Positions 16,045 through 24,542 of a stretch of 64,000 nt of DNA are shown here, in pieces. The notes under the pieces were generated by a model that worked only from the letters and a program-made list of their open reading frames with translations, made no database searches and was not told the origin of the DNA. The DNA comes from G963662655 sp963665015. Lineage in GTDB: Bacteria > Cloacimonadota > Cloacimonadia > Cloacimonadales > JAIOQZ01. Position 1 is the first letter of the stretch; the number at the start of each line of letters is the position of its first letter. The DNA is taken from contig CAXXSY010000004.1 of the NCBI GenBank assembly GCA_963665015.2, positions 1,736,001 to 1,800,000 on the forward strand, written 5' to 3'. Both the position numbers and the translations under genes were made by a program.

Positions 16045-16705
16045 AATCCTGCAAACCGGTAAATCGACAATCACCCTCGATCCCGGTAGCGGCAGGGTAA
16101 CCAAGATACTCTTCGACGCGCACCTTTTCCGTAACGAATTGTCCCTCTATCGACTAAAGCTCGATTTCGCGCCCGAACTCATCGACTACAACGACCGCGA
16201 TACCCTTATCCTGCAATACATTCCGTCCGTCACGCTCTACCAGTACATCACCTGCGAACCGCATTTCGATTTCGCCCCGATTGCAAGGCTGCATAAGCGA
16301 TTGCATGATCAGCGAAGAGAAGACGGGAAAGCACTCTGCCACATCGACACAAATCCAAGGAATTACCTCTACGACGGGGGAAATTGGCGGATGATCGATT
16401 TCGCCGATTGCGCGATGGACGATCCGGAGGTCGATGCGATCCATTTCCTGCTGTTTCTTGCGTCGGAGTACCCATCGGCAGGCTTCATTGACGCGGTTCG
16501 CTCCTATCTACGCGGATTTCCGGAAAAATATATCCGGCTGGATGTCTGGAACGAACGACTGATGGAATGGATCGAGCGATTCGACGAACGCAGACGCAAA
16601 TTCCACAGTATCGAGCCGTCGTCCAATGTTAAAGCCAATCGCCTGTGGCTGAATTTTTCCGATCCCGACGACTATTTCACGAAAATCTTTCCCGAACCTT
16701 CCTGA
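16001..16705 (+). CDS. Kinase-fold (aminoglycoside phosphotransferase/protein kinase-like) protein
   Basis: The 234-residue product has a catalytic loop HIDTNPRNYL (His114, Asp116, Asn121) and a metal-binding WRMIDFADC (Asp133). These match the HxDxxxxN and DFG-equivalent motifs of the APH/LPS-kinase fold. The N-lobe is short, with a possible Lys in VTKILFDAHLFRNE. The substrate could be a small molecule, a lipid sugar or a protein. The start is uncertain: ATG 16001 and ATG 16013 both lie inside the preceding gene and neither has a good ribosome-binding site. Its 3' end overlaps the convergent selD fusion by 34 bases. Confidence 0.75.
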   Translation: MTHSMGKSGTGKTSKILQTGKSTITLDPGSGRVTKILFDAHLFRNELSLYRLKLDFAPELIDYNDRDTLILQYIPSVTLYQYITCEPHFDFAPIARLHKRLHDQRREDGKALCHIDTNPRNYLYDGGNWRMIDFADCAMDDPEVDAIHFLLFLASEYPSAGFIDAVRSYLRGFPEKYIRLDVWNERLMEWIERFDERRRKFHSIEPSSNVKANRLWLNFSDPDDYFTKIFPEPS

Positions 16706-18864
16706 CGCGCCCTGCCGACAATCGCGGCATCCAGACCCCGTTCGCGCAGTTTCGCCAAAATCTCGTCCGCCATTTCGCAAGGTACGGAAGCCAGCAATCC
16801 GCCCGACGTCTGCGCATCGCACAGAAGCAGCTTTTGCGGAAGCGCGAGGTTCCATTCCACCAGGTGCGAGACGTGGTTGAGATTCGCACGCGTGCCTCCA
16901 GGAACTACGTTCGCGGCGATCAGCTCCATCGTGTTGTCCAGCGTCGGAACCTGATCGAAATCGATCTCGACATCAACATGGCTGTGGACGCTCATCTCCG
17001 ACAAATGCCCCAGCAGTCCGAATCCGGTGATGTCGGTGCAGGCGTGAACCGGGAAATCCTTCAGAACGGAGAAGGCGGTCGCGTTCAGCATGGACATGGT
17101 ATCGTACAAGACTTTTTCCTGGTCGGCGTCCAGCAGTCCACGTTTCAGGGCTGTAGATAGAACGCCGGTTCCGATAGGCTTGGTGAGGATTAGTGAATCG
17201 CCCGGCCGGATACCCGCGTTGCGCCATATTTTTGCCGGATGCACAACTCCGACCGTGACCATTCCGTATTTCAGCTCCGGGTCTTCGATCGAGTGTCCGC
17301 CGATGATGAAGATGCCGGACTCCTCCGCCTTGGACTGCGCGCCTTTCAGCACCGATTCGAGCACGTCGAGCGGCAATCGCTTGATCGGGAAGGCAACGAT
17401 GTTCAGACCGAAGAGCGGTGTCGCGCCCATGGCGTAGAGGTCGCTGAGCGCGTTGGCTGCGGCGATCTGCCCGAAGGTGTAGGGATCGTCGGCGATCGGC
17501 GTGAAGAAGTCGAGCGTGACGACCACCGCCTGATCGTCCGAAATCTTATAGACGGCTGCGTCGTCGGCGGTGGATGTTCCGACCAGTATCTTGTCGTGGA
17601 TCGGCTGCGGGAGCTTTCGCAAGACCTTCTCGAGGACGTCCGGTTCGATCTTGCAGGCGCAGCCCATGCCGTGCGTGTAGTGGGTCAGCTTGACCTCCGA
17701 GGTTGGGATCATCTGCGTGGGTGCTTCATCGGTGTCCTGGAAGCGTGATATCACCTCGATCAGCCGTTTCGCCGCGAAATCGATATCGTCTTCCGTTGTT
17801 CCGCGCCCGGTCGAGAGCCGGATCGTGCCCATGGCATATTCGATGGGAACCTTCATCGCTTCGAGCACCGCCGAGACATCCACCTGATCGGAGTGGCACG
17901 CGGCTCCGGCGGAAGCGGCGACATCGTCCAGTTCGGACAGCGCCGTGTTGGCTTCCACGCCGAGGAACGACAGGCTGAGCGTGTTGGGCAGGCGTTTTTC
18001 TTCGTGGCCGTTGAGGCGGAAGTCGAGACCGGAATCCTTCAGCTTGTCGTGCAGCAGATCGCGCATCGATTGCATGTGCCGCATGTTCTTTTCGAGGTCG
18101 CGCTGCGCGATTTCGCAGGCCTTTCCGAGTCCGGCGATTTCGAGGATGTTTTCGGTCCCGGCGCGAAGATTCTGTTCGTGGTCGGCGCCGTGCATCAGCT
18201 TTTCGAGGACGATTCCCCTGCGGATATAGAGCGCGCCGATTCCCTTTGGCGCGTAGAGCTTGTGTCCCGCGACCGAAAGCAGATCAACGCCCATCTCATC
18301 GACGTGCACCGGGATTTTGCCTACCGATTGTGCGGCGTCGCAGTGGAACACGATATTGTGACGGTGTGCGATTTCCGAGAGCGTTGCGATCGGCTGGATA
18401 GTGCCGACCTCGTTGTTGGCGTGCATAACGCTGACCAGGATCGTTTCCCGGGTGATGGCCTTTTCAAGATCGTCGGGATCGACCATGCCCCTCTCATCGA
18501 CCGGCAGGAAAGTGATCCGGAAGCCCTGCTTCTCAAGGTATCGGCACACCTCGACTACCGCCGGATGCTCGACCGACGAGATGATGATGTGATTTCCCCG
18601 ATCTCTTCGTGCGAGCGCGATGCCTTTGATCGCGTAGTTGTTTGATTCGGTGCCGCCGCTGGTGAAGATGATCTCGTCCGGGTGCGCGCCCAATAGCTTC
18701 GCAATCTCTCCGCGCGCCTGTTCGACCGCCTTGCGTGTCTGCACGCCGAATTGATGACTGCTCGACGGATTCCCAAAAAAAACTTCGAGGAAGGGCTTCA
18801 TCGCCTGCGCGACTTCCGCCGCGATCGGTGTGGTAGCGTTGTAATCGAGGTAAACCGTTTTCAT
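16672..18864 (-). CDS. Cysteine desulfurase-selenophosphate synthetase fusion
   Basis: A 730-residue protein. Residues 1-375 are a class V NifS/IscS-like desulfurase: TSGGTESNNYAI, HCDAAQSVGKIP, the PLP lysine in SVAGHKLYAPKG (Lys202) and the catalytic Cys323 in SAGAACHSD. Residues 390-730 are SelD: THGMGCACK (Cys402, Lys405), SDDQAVVVTLDFFTP, GHSIEDPELKYG, TDITGFGLLGHL and CDAQTSGGLL. The desulfurase half could release selenium from selenocysteine straight to the SelD half, which makes selenophosphate with ATP. The active site uses Cys, not Sec. A separate selD is at 37771. selA and selB are not in the window. Confidence 0.93.
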   Translation of the reverse strand: MKTVYLDYNATTPIAAEVAQAMKPFLEVFFGNPSSSHQFGVQTRKAVEQARGEIAKLLGAHPDEIIFTSGGTESNNYAIKGIALARRDRGNHIIISSVEHPAVVEVCRYLEKQGFRITFLPVDERGMVDPDDLEKAITRETILVSVMHANNEVGTIQPIATLSEIAHRHNIVFHCDAAQSVGKIPVHVDEMGVDLLSVAGHKLYAPKGIGALYIRRGIVLEKLMHGADHEQNLRAGTENILEIAGLGKACEIAQRDLEKNMRHMQSMRDLLHDKLKDSGLDFRLNGHEEKRLPNTLSLSFLGVEANTALSELDDVAASAGAACHSDQVDVSAVLEAMKVPIEYAMGTIRLSTGRGTTEDDIDFAAKRLIEVISRFQDTDEAPTQMIPTSEVKLTHYTHGMGCACKIEPDVLEKVLRKLPQPIHDKILVGTSTADDAAVYKISDDQAVVVTLDFFTPIADDPYTFGQIAAANALSDLYAMGATPLFGLNIVAFPIKRLPLDVLESVLKGAQSKAEESGIFIIGGHSIEDPELKYGMVTVGVVHPAKIWRNAGIRPGDSLILTKPIGTGVLSTALKRGLLDADQEKVLYDTMSMLNATAFSVLKDFPVHACTDITGFGLLGHLSEMSVHSHVDVEIDFDQVPTLDNTMELIAANVVPGGTRANLNHVSHLVEWNLALPQKLLLCDAQTSGGLLASVPCEMADEILAKLRERGLDAAIVGRARQEGSGKIFVK

Positions 18865-19031
18865 TCCATACTCCCGAAATCGTTTTCTCCAAAAAACCGC
18901 TGCGGTTGAGTTTTGACAAGTTCTTATAGGAAAAGAATGCAGGAGGCAGGAGATGGAGCGCAGCCATCCCTGGCTGCTTCCTCTGGGGACGTCCGCGTTC
19001 CCAGGGATGATGCGGACGGGCTTCGAGCAGA

Positions 19032-19451
19032 TCAGAATCGAATGAAGCAGTTCAGTTTCGCCGGCTTGTAATCCTTCGTGTTGGTGAATCCGAGCGACTC
19101 GTAAAAAGCCTTCTGCTGCGGTCGGTCATCTGTCAGCAGTACGCACTGGCGTACATGCTTGTGGCGCTTCAGGCACATTTCCAGCAGGTTCCTGCCGATA
19201 CCGCGACCCTGGAAAACCGGATCAACCAGGATGTCCTGCAAGTACATGACGGTCGTTTCGTCGGAGAGGGTTCGTGCCAGCCCGATCAGGTTCTCTTCGT
19301 GCCATGCAGTCGCAACGTAGCTCGAGGACCGGATCGCCTTCTCGAGCTTTTCAGGATGATCGGTATAGGCGGTCCAGCCCAGCTTTCCGTATAGGTCGAG
19401 TAGTTGCTCGATATCGGGGATTACGTCGTCTCGGAAATCGATATTAGCCAT
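19032..19451 (-). CDS. GNAT family N-acetyltransferase
   Basis: This 139-residue protein has the acetyl-CoA binding signature LVDPVFQGRGIGRNLLEMCL (residues 75-95) and the C-terminal KAFYESLGFT, both standard for GNAT enzymes. It should transfer an acetyl group from acetyl-CoA to an amine; the acceptor is unknown. Its start overlaps the stop of the upstream small gene (19444) by 8 bases, so the two are cotranslated. Confidence 0.9.
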   Translation of the reverse strand: MANIDFRDDVIPDIEQLLDLYGKLGWTAYTDHPEKLEKAIRSSSYVATAWHEENLIGLARTLSDETTVMYLQDILVDPVFQGRGIGRNLLEMCLKRHKHVRQCVLLTDDRPQQKAFYESLGFTNTKDYKPAKLNCFIRF

Positions 19452-19704
19452 CTGTTTCCGGTTTTTCCTCGTCCTCGAACAGCTCCGCGAATTCAGCCTT
19501 CAGCTCCGGAACGCCGCGAACGTATTCTTTCCATGCCTCGTGCGCCTTTTCCATATCAACGCATTTGTGGCAAAGGATCAGGTAGTTCTCCTGATTGACG
19601 CCAGTCCAGGCGCGGTCGTAGCAGAGATTACAGCTTTTCTTCTTGCGATTTTCCTGTGCGATTTGTTTCGCTTTTTCCAGATGTTCATCGGGTAATTTGT
19701 ACAT
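19444..19704 (-). CDS. Small Zn-ribbon-like protein
   Basis: An 86-residue protein with two CxxC knuckles (KSCNLCYDR and LILCHKC) about 20 residues apart, consistent with one structural zinc site. The C-terminal half is helical and acidic (EFAELFEDEEKPETDG). No family name can be given. It starts 14 bases downstream of the gene at 19718 and overlaps the GNAT gene, so the three form a small operon. Confidence 0.8.
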   Translation of the reverse strand: MYKLPDEHLEKAKQIAQENRKKKSCNLCYDRAWTGVNQENYLILCHKCVDMEKAHEAWKEYVRGVPELKAEFAELFEDEEKPETDG

Positions 19705-19717
19705 ATTTAACCACCTT

Positions 19718-20134
19718 TCAATCGAATAGTCCGGGTTTGTACAGGGTCACCTCCGCAACGGGTACCTCGTCATCGGTGAGTGGACGTTCGAACTTGTCCA
19801 GTACCTTCAAGTAGCGTTGCGTGGTTTTCGGCTTGATCGCGACCGTCGTCAGCCGACTGGCGATCTCCTCGCCCGTGTGGGTTTGGATTCGGATCATGAT
19901 CGGTTGTCTTTTGTATGGGACTCCGCCTTTGTTCGTGATCTCGAACGATACGTCCGCCGAGAGCGTCGTGTATTCGGTTATCATGACGTTGGATATCACG
20001 ATATTCCGCTTCTCGCTACGATGAATGCAGCTTCTTACCACAAGTCCGAAAACGACCGCCAGAAGCAGGATCATTTTCACCCAGGCGGGTACGGGATATT
20101 TCTTTTTCAGATCGGGTGATTTTACAACCGGCAT
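19718..20134 (-). CDS. Membrane-anchored small protein, unknown
   Basis: The 138-residue product has a charged N-terminus (KSPDLKKKYPVPAW) and then one membrane helix (VKMILLLAVVFGLVVRSC, residues 19-36). An extracytoplasmic beta-rich domain follows, with SADVSFEITNKGGVPYKRQP and RIQTHTGEEIASRLTTVAI. This looks like a DUF-type immunoglobulin-like domain of the kind seen in Gram-negative envelope proteins. It is the first gene of the three-gene minus-strand set ending at 19032 and is divergent from waaA. Confidence 0.78.
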   Translation of the reverse strand: MPVVKSPDLKKKYPVPAWVKMILLLAVVFGLVVRSCIHRSEKRNIVISNVMITEYTTLSADVSFEITNKGGVPYKRQPIMIRIQTHTGEEIASRLTTVAIKPKTTQRYLKVLDKFERPLTDDEVPVAEVTLYKPGLFD

Positions 20135-20236
20135 ATTGTCTCCCTGTTGCGTGAAAAGATTCTCTCAAAATTTATCTTGTCAAGATTTTGATACGGATTC
20201 CTCTATCACGGTAGAAATTAATGGTGCAGGATGACT

Positions 20237-21454
20237 ATGAACTGGTTGAGCTTGATCGTCTATAATCTGTTAAGCCTGATTGTTATTCCGATATTGGCTT
20301 TGGTTCGTCGTGTCGCAAAAAAAGAGGTAGGAAGACTCTTTCCGCGATTGCGCGTTTCGCACAACACACTCTGGTTTCACGCCGCGTCGGTGGGAGAGGT
20401 CAACGCAGTAAAACCGTTGATCAACCACTGCATCTCGAATATGCCTGGAGCCGCCGTTACCGTTACGACCATGACGACCACGGGTAAGAGCACCGCAAGC
20501 TTCATTCACGGCATCACGCAGGCGACGCTGTTTCCGTACGATTTTCTACCTTCACTGATCGTGCGGATGCACGTGCTGCGACCCAAAGCATTGATCATCG
20601 CCGAGACGGAGATGTGGCCCAACCTGCTGCTGGTCGCGGGGTGGTTTCGCGTTCCAGTGGTGGTGGTGAACGGACGCCTGACCATGAAGTCGGTCAAGCC
20701 GTATCGAAGGTTGATATCATTCTGGAAGCCGCTGTGGGAGAACGTTCGCGTTGTCTGCGCGCAATCGGAGGCAGACGCGGCGCGGTATCTGGAACTTGGC
20801 TTCGGGAACGTCGTCGATGCGGGGAATCTGAAGTTCGCCATCGATCTACCGGACTATGACGCCGATGCTCTGCGTGAGGAATGGGGATTCTCGAAAAGAG
20901 ATATGATTCTTGCATTCGGAAGCTCGAGACCGGGTGAGGAAAAGATGATCGCCGATGCGTATCGGGTTTTACGAAAAGATTATCCAGTTTTGAAGCTGGT
21001 CATTGCGCCCCGGCATCTAGATCGGATGCGTGAGGTTATAGAGGCTTTCAATGGACTGGATACCGCGCGCTTGAGCGAGAACAGAAGCGCCGACATCCTC
21101 GTGATCGACAGCATGGGGGTGTTGAACAAGGCTTACGCGATCTGCGATCTGGCGCTGGTCGGAGGTAGTTTCTTCGACTTCGGCGGTCACAACCCGCTGG
21201 AGCCTGCGTATTACAGCAAGCCGATCCTTATGGGGCCGTATCACAATTCGTGCAAGGATACCGTGCGCATCCTCGAAGAGAACGGCGCAATCCGGATCGT
21301 GTCGGAGAAACAACTGACCGAGACACTGGGGCAGATGCTTTCCAGTGCTTCATTGCGGGACAAGATGGGCGAGAATGCCAGGGAAACGCTGGAGAAAAAC
21401 CGCCACAGTCTGGAGAAGAATTTCGATATCGTGCAAGAGGTTATGAAATCCTGA
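20237..21454 (+). CDS. waaA: 3-deoxy-D-manno-octulosonic acid transferase
   Basis: The glycosyltransferase (about 405 residues) adds KDO to lipid A on the inner face of the inner membrane. Key parts are the N-terminal membrane anchor (WLSLIVYNLLSLIVIPILA), FHAASVGEVNAVKPL with the catalytic Glu in SVGE, TTTGKS, RPKALIIAETEMWPN, AFGSSRPGEE, LVGGSFFDFGGHNPLEPAYY and PILMGPYHNS. Its presence implies an LPS outer membrane. Two ATGs are possible (20231 and 20237). I prefer 20237 because AGGA sits at proper distance and a TTGTCA at 20177 lies 60 bases upstream, as at other genes here. Confidence 0.95.
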   Translation: MNWLSLIVYNLLSLIVIPILALVRRVAKKEVGRLFPRLRVSHNTLWFHAASVGEVNAVKPLINHCISNMPGAAVTVTTMTTTGKSTASFIHGITQATLFPYDFLPSLIVRMHVLRPKALIIAETEMWPNLLLVAGWFRVPVVVVNGRLTMKSVKPYRRLISFWKPLWENVRVVCAQSEADAARYLELGFGNVVDAGNLKFAIDLPDYDADALREEWGFSKRDMILAFGSSRPGEEKMIADAYRVLRKDYPVLKLVIAPRHLDRMREVIEAFNGLDTARLSENRSADILVIDSMGVLNKAYAICDLALVGGSFFDFGGHNPLEPAYYSKPILMGPYHNSCKDTVRILEENGAIRIVSEKQLTETLGQMLSSASLRDKMGENARETLEKNRHSLEKNFDIVQEVMKS

Positions 21455-21470
21455 AACATAGGCGGTAACG

Positions 21471-22457
21471 ATGCAGGAAGCGAAATTTTACAAGAAGCAA
21501 GACAATCGTAGCGTGATTTGTCATCTGTGTCCGCACGAGTGCCGCATTCCGGATGGTGGAACAGGCATCTGTCGGGCGAGAATCAATGGTGAGGGGATTC
21601 TGTACGCGGCGACGTACGGCGAGACGGTCACCATCAGCCTCGATCCCATCGAGAAGAAGCCACTCTACCATTTCAAACCGGGATCCCGCGTTCTTTCGAT
21701 CGGACACAACGCCTGCAATCTGAGCTGCCTCTTCTGCCAGAATTATAGCATCAGCCAGCGGGAATGTCCTTCGCATCATCTCGAACCGGAGGATATTGTC
21801 GCGCTTTGCATCCGCGAGAAATCGCCTGCGGTGGCCTTCACCTACACCGAACCGCTGACCTGGTACGAATTCGTGCTGGACTGTTCGAAGGCGCTCCATG
21901 AAGCAGGCTTCGCGTCCATTCTGGTAACCAATGGTTATATCAATCCGGAACCGCTCGAAGAGCTTCTGCCGTATGTCGATGCCATGAACGTCGATCTAAA
22001 ATCGATGAGCGACGAGTTTTACCGTAGAATCTGCGGCGGAACGCTGGAACCGGTGAAGCGGACGATCGAGTATGCCGCGTCGAGATGCCTGGTGGAGGTG
22101 ACCAATCTCATCATAACAGGTGAGAACGATACGGAGAAAGATATTCGTGAACTTGTCGATTTCGTGGCGGGTATCGATGAAAATATTCCGCTCCACTTCA
22201 GCCGATATTATCCGACCTACAAGATGACCAATCCGCCCACACCGGTCGCCACGCTTGAGATGGCGTATCGCATTGCAAAAGAGAAGCTTCACAACGTTTA
22301 TCTGGGCAACATTATCAGCGAAACGCGCTCGAACACGTATTGCCCGAACTGCGGCGAGCTCCTCATCAATCGCAGCGGCTATCATGTGTCCGTCGAGAAG
22401 ATGGACGATTCGCGTTGTTCGAACTGCGGCACAACGATTCGCGGAATCTGGAAATGA
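21471..22457 (+). CDS. amrS: AmmeMemoRadiSam-type radical SAM protein (AmrS-like)
   Basis: The 328-residue protein has an N-terminal Cys pair region (ICHLCPHECRIPDGGTGIC), the radical-SAM cluster CNLSCLFCQN (CX3CX2C, near residues 84-92), AFTYTEPLTWYEFVLD, TNGYINPEP, NVDLKS and HFSRYYPTYKM. These are typical of AmrS, a relative of pyruvate-formate-lyase activases. The last 50 residues form a zinc ribbon (YCPNCGELL and CSNCGT). In many genomes AmrS occurs with AmrA and AmrB; neither is seen here. The function is not established. It is cotranscribed with the NusG-II gene, overlapping by 4 bases. Confidence 0.9.
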   Translation: MQEAKFYKKQDNRSVICHLCPHECRIPDGGTGICRARINGEGILYAATYGETVTISLDPIEKKPLYHFKPGSRVLSIGHNACNLSCLFCQNYSISQRECPSHHLEPEDIVALCIREKSPAVAFTYTEPLTWYEFVLDCSKALHEAGFASILVTNGYINPEPLEELLPYVDAMNVDLKSMSDEFYRRICGGTLEPVKRTIEYAASRCLVEVTNLIITGENDTEKDIRELVDFVAGIDENIPLHFSRYYPTYKMTNPPTPVATLEMAYRIAKEKLHNVYLGNIISETRSNTYCPNCGELLINRSGYHVSVEKMDDSRCSNCGTTIRGIWK

Positions 22458-22813
22458 AGCTTCGTACGCTCATCACTCGCGCCGATATCGTGCTGATCGT
22501 TTTCTTTCTTCTTGTCTCCGGTGTGCTGTTTGCACGGTATTATCGGATGACGGGCAGTGTGGCGGAGATACGCTACGGCGATCGGATCGTGGGGACGTAT
22601 CCGCTTGCGGAGGATTGTGTGATCGAGATCGACGAGGGTATTGCTGCCGAGATCAAGGATGGCAGGGTCCGCATGCTCCGTTCGACGTGCCCGCATCAGA
22701 TTTGTGTGCAGCAAGGCTGGTCGTCGTCGCCAGCAAGACCGATTGTGTGTGTGCCGAACAAGGTTTGTATCCGGATTCTTGGTGACGATGCCAAAATGAT
22801 GATAACCGAGTAG
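22454..22813 (+). CDS. NusG domain II-containing protein
   Basis: A 119-residue membrane-anchored protein. Residues 9-26 form one membrane helix (ADIVLIVFFLLVSGVLFARY). The rest is the small barrel known as NusG domain II, with the diagnostic TCPHQICVQQGW and PIVCVPNKVCIRI. The four Cys in this region are typical of the family. The ATG at 22454 overlaps the amrS stop (ATGA); a longer in-frame extension into amrS is not needed. Family members often lie near Rnf, ApbE or polyprenyl-synthase genes and may have an envelope redox role; that is not proven. Confidence 0.88.
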   Translation: MKLRTLITRADIVLIVFFLLVSGVLFARYYRMTGSVAEIRYGDRIVGTYPLAEDCVIEIDEGIAAEIKDGRVRMLRSTCPHQICVQQGWSSSPARPIVCVPNKVCIRILGDDAKMMITE

Positions 22814-22879
22814 CCGGTCTTGCCGGGGGAGTGGTTGCCTTAGTTGTATGGTGTGTATGAAGTACGCACATTCGCCCAA

Positions 22880-23275
22880 TCCCTTTGCGACGCCGTGTAA
22901 CACCACGTCTTTGACGTGAATGAACACGGCTGCTCGGGCTTGAACGAATCTGCTGGCGGTGGGTCGTGGGGCGGTTCGCATTACCCACAGCTTACGCAGT
23001 GGGCTAAAATCTGTCGTCCCTGCGGGACTTGGGGATGGCGGTGCGTCGCGTGGTGGTTTGCGTGTCCCCGGCACTTACGTACCGGGCTAAAATCTGTCGT
23101 CCCTGCGGGACTTGAGGATGGCGGTGGGTCGTGGGGTGCTTGCGTGTCCCCGGCACTTACGTACCGGGCTAAAATCTGTCGTCCCTGCGGGACTTGGGGA
23201 TGGCGGTGCGACGCGGGGCGGTTTGCATTACCCACAGCTTACGCAGTGGGCTACAATCTTTCGCACCTACGGTGC
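22880..23275. repeat. Four tandem copies (82-83 bp) of a two-hairpin element plus a nested hairpin
   Basis: This 466-base gene-free gap holds a nested palindrome at about 22892-22928 (CCGTGT...ACACGG enclosing CACGTC-TTT-GACGTG). After it come four units whose GGGCTA cores start at 23001, 23084, 23166 and 23248. Each unit has hairpin 1 (CCCAC...GTGGG or CCCGG...CCGGG with a CTTACG loop), the linker CTAAAATCTGTC, and hairpin 2 (GTCCC-TGC-GGGAC, or GCACC-TAC-GGTGC in the last unit). Stem bases change in pairs between units. Apparent peptides read through the unit are not genes. Confidence 0.85.
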
Positions 23276-23279
23276 TTGA

Positions 23280-24542
23280 TCAACTTTTGTCTATCCAGTT
23301 TTCAGCCAGTTCGGAGCCGCGCTTTTCGTTTACAAATTGCAGAAGTACACCCCCCACGACGAAGAAGATCAGCACGGCGAGGATGGCTTTGCGCTGGTCG
23401 CCGGTGACGCGCGCGATTTCACCATAGACAAGGGGGCCGAGGACGGATGCGATGCGGCCGGTCAGCGAGTAGAATCCGAAGAACTCCGCCTTCTTCTCGT
23501 GCGGGGTCAGGAGCGCCAGCATGGTTCGGCTGCTGGATTGACTGGAGCCGATTGCGATACCCGCTAGGACGCCCACGAAGTAGTACTCGGTGGCCGACTT
23601 GCAGAAATACGCCCACAGGACAACCGCGATCCAGATTCCCAGCGTGATGGTGATGGTGCGCCGTGCCTCGAGGATGTCGATGAGGTAGCCGAAGAGGATC
23701 GAGCCGAGAATGGATGTCCCCTGCGCGATGATGAAATAGACGACCAGTTGCTGCGTGCTCATGCCGAATCGCGTTGCGCCGTAGATGGACGCGAAGGTGA
23801 TCACAACCACGATGGCGTCGTTGTAGATCAGGTAGGCGATCAGGTAGCGACCAAGGTCCTTGAAGTGCCGGATGTTGCGGAACGTGCTGGCGATGCGGCT
23901 GAATCCGACATCCATGTGCGATGCGCGATCGACGGGGTTGCGCTTTTCACGCAACAGTACGAAGGTTACGATGGCGAAGAGACCGTAGAAGAGCGCGATC
24001 GTGGGGAAGACCAGCCGGACGTTGAAATCGACCAGCGGCAGGCTGATTAGCAGCGCGAGAAGTCCGCCCACGTAGCCGAATCCCCAGCCCAGACCCGATA
24101 TCTTGCCCATGTCCTTGCGCGGCGCGATCTCGGGCAGGAAGGCGTTGTAGAATACGTTGGAGGCGTTGAAGCCGAAGTTCGCGACGATGAAGAAAAGCAT
24201 GCCGGTAAAAATGTCGCCCTTTCCAACGAAGTAGAGCAGCCCGGTGAAGATTACACTGAGGTAGCAGAAGATCAGCATGAATCGCTTCTTGAAGTTCGAG
24301 TGATCCGCGATCGCTCCGAGAAAGGGTGCAAGGATTGCCACCATCAGCATGGAGAGGCTGACGGCGCGTCCCCAGAGCGCGGTGCCGAGTTCTTCGCTTC
24401 CGACGACCTGCGACTTGAAATAGACCGAATAGACCACGGTGACGATCACGGTCACGAAGGAGGAATTGGCAAAGTCGTAGGTGATCCAGCCGAGGATGGA
24501 TTTGTTCATCGGGATGCCGCAGACGCGTCTGGTGTCATTCAT
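23280..24542 (-). CDS. MFS transporter, UMF1/Atg22-like
   Basis: The 420-residue integral membrane protein has about 12 helices. The N-terminal signature ITYDFANSSFVTVIVTVVYSV, then ALWGRAVSLSMLMVAILAP, GAIADHSNFKKRFM and FNASNVFYNAFLPEIAP place it with the UMF1 (Atg22-like) branch of the major facilitator superfamily. GIAIGSSQSSSRTMLALLTP lies in the second half. The substrate is unknown; yeast Atg22 exports amino acids from the vacuole. The start at 24542 overlaps recF by 8 bases. A start at the internal MNKSILGW (24507) is also possible. Confidence 0.88.
   Translation of the reverse strand: MNDTRRVCGIPMNKSILGWITYDFANSSFVTVIVTVVYSVYFKSQVVGSEELGTALWGRAVSLSMLMVAILAPFLGAIADHSNFKKRFMLIFCYLSVIFTGLLYFVGKGDIFTGMLFFIVANFGFNASNVFYNAFLPEIAPRKDMGKISGLGWGFGYVGGLLALLISLPLVDFNVRLVFPTIALFYGLFAIVTFVLLREKRNPVDRASHMDVGFSRIASTFRNIRHFKDLGRYLIAYLIYNDAIVVVITFASIYGATRFGMSTQQLVVYFIIAQGTSILGSILFGYLIDILEARRTITITLGIWIAVVLWAYFCKSATEYYFVGVLAGIAIGSSQSSSRTMLALLTPHEKKAEFFGFYSLTGRIASVLGPLVYGEIARVTGDQRKAILAVLIFFVVGGVLLQFVNEKRGSELAENWIDKS

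Noticed and set aside
22916..23407. Open frame of 163 residues with WAKICRPCGTWGWR-like repeats
   Set aside because: It is a read-through of the 82-bp two-hairpin repeats and runs into the antisense of the MFS gene.
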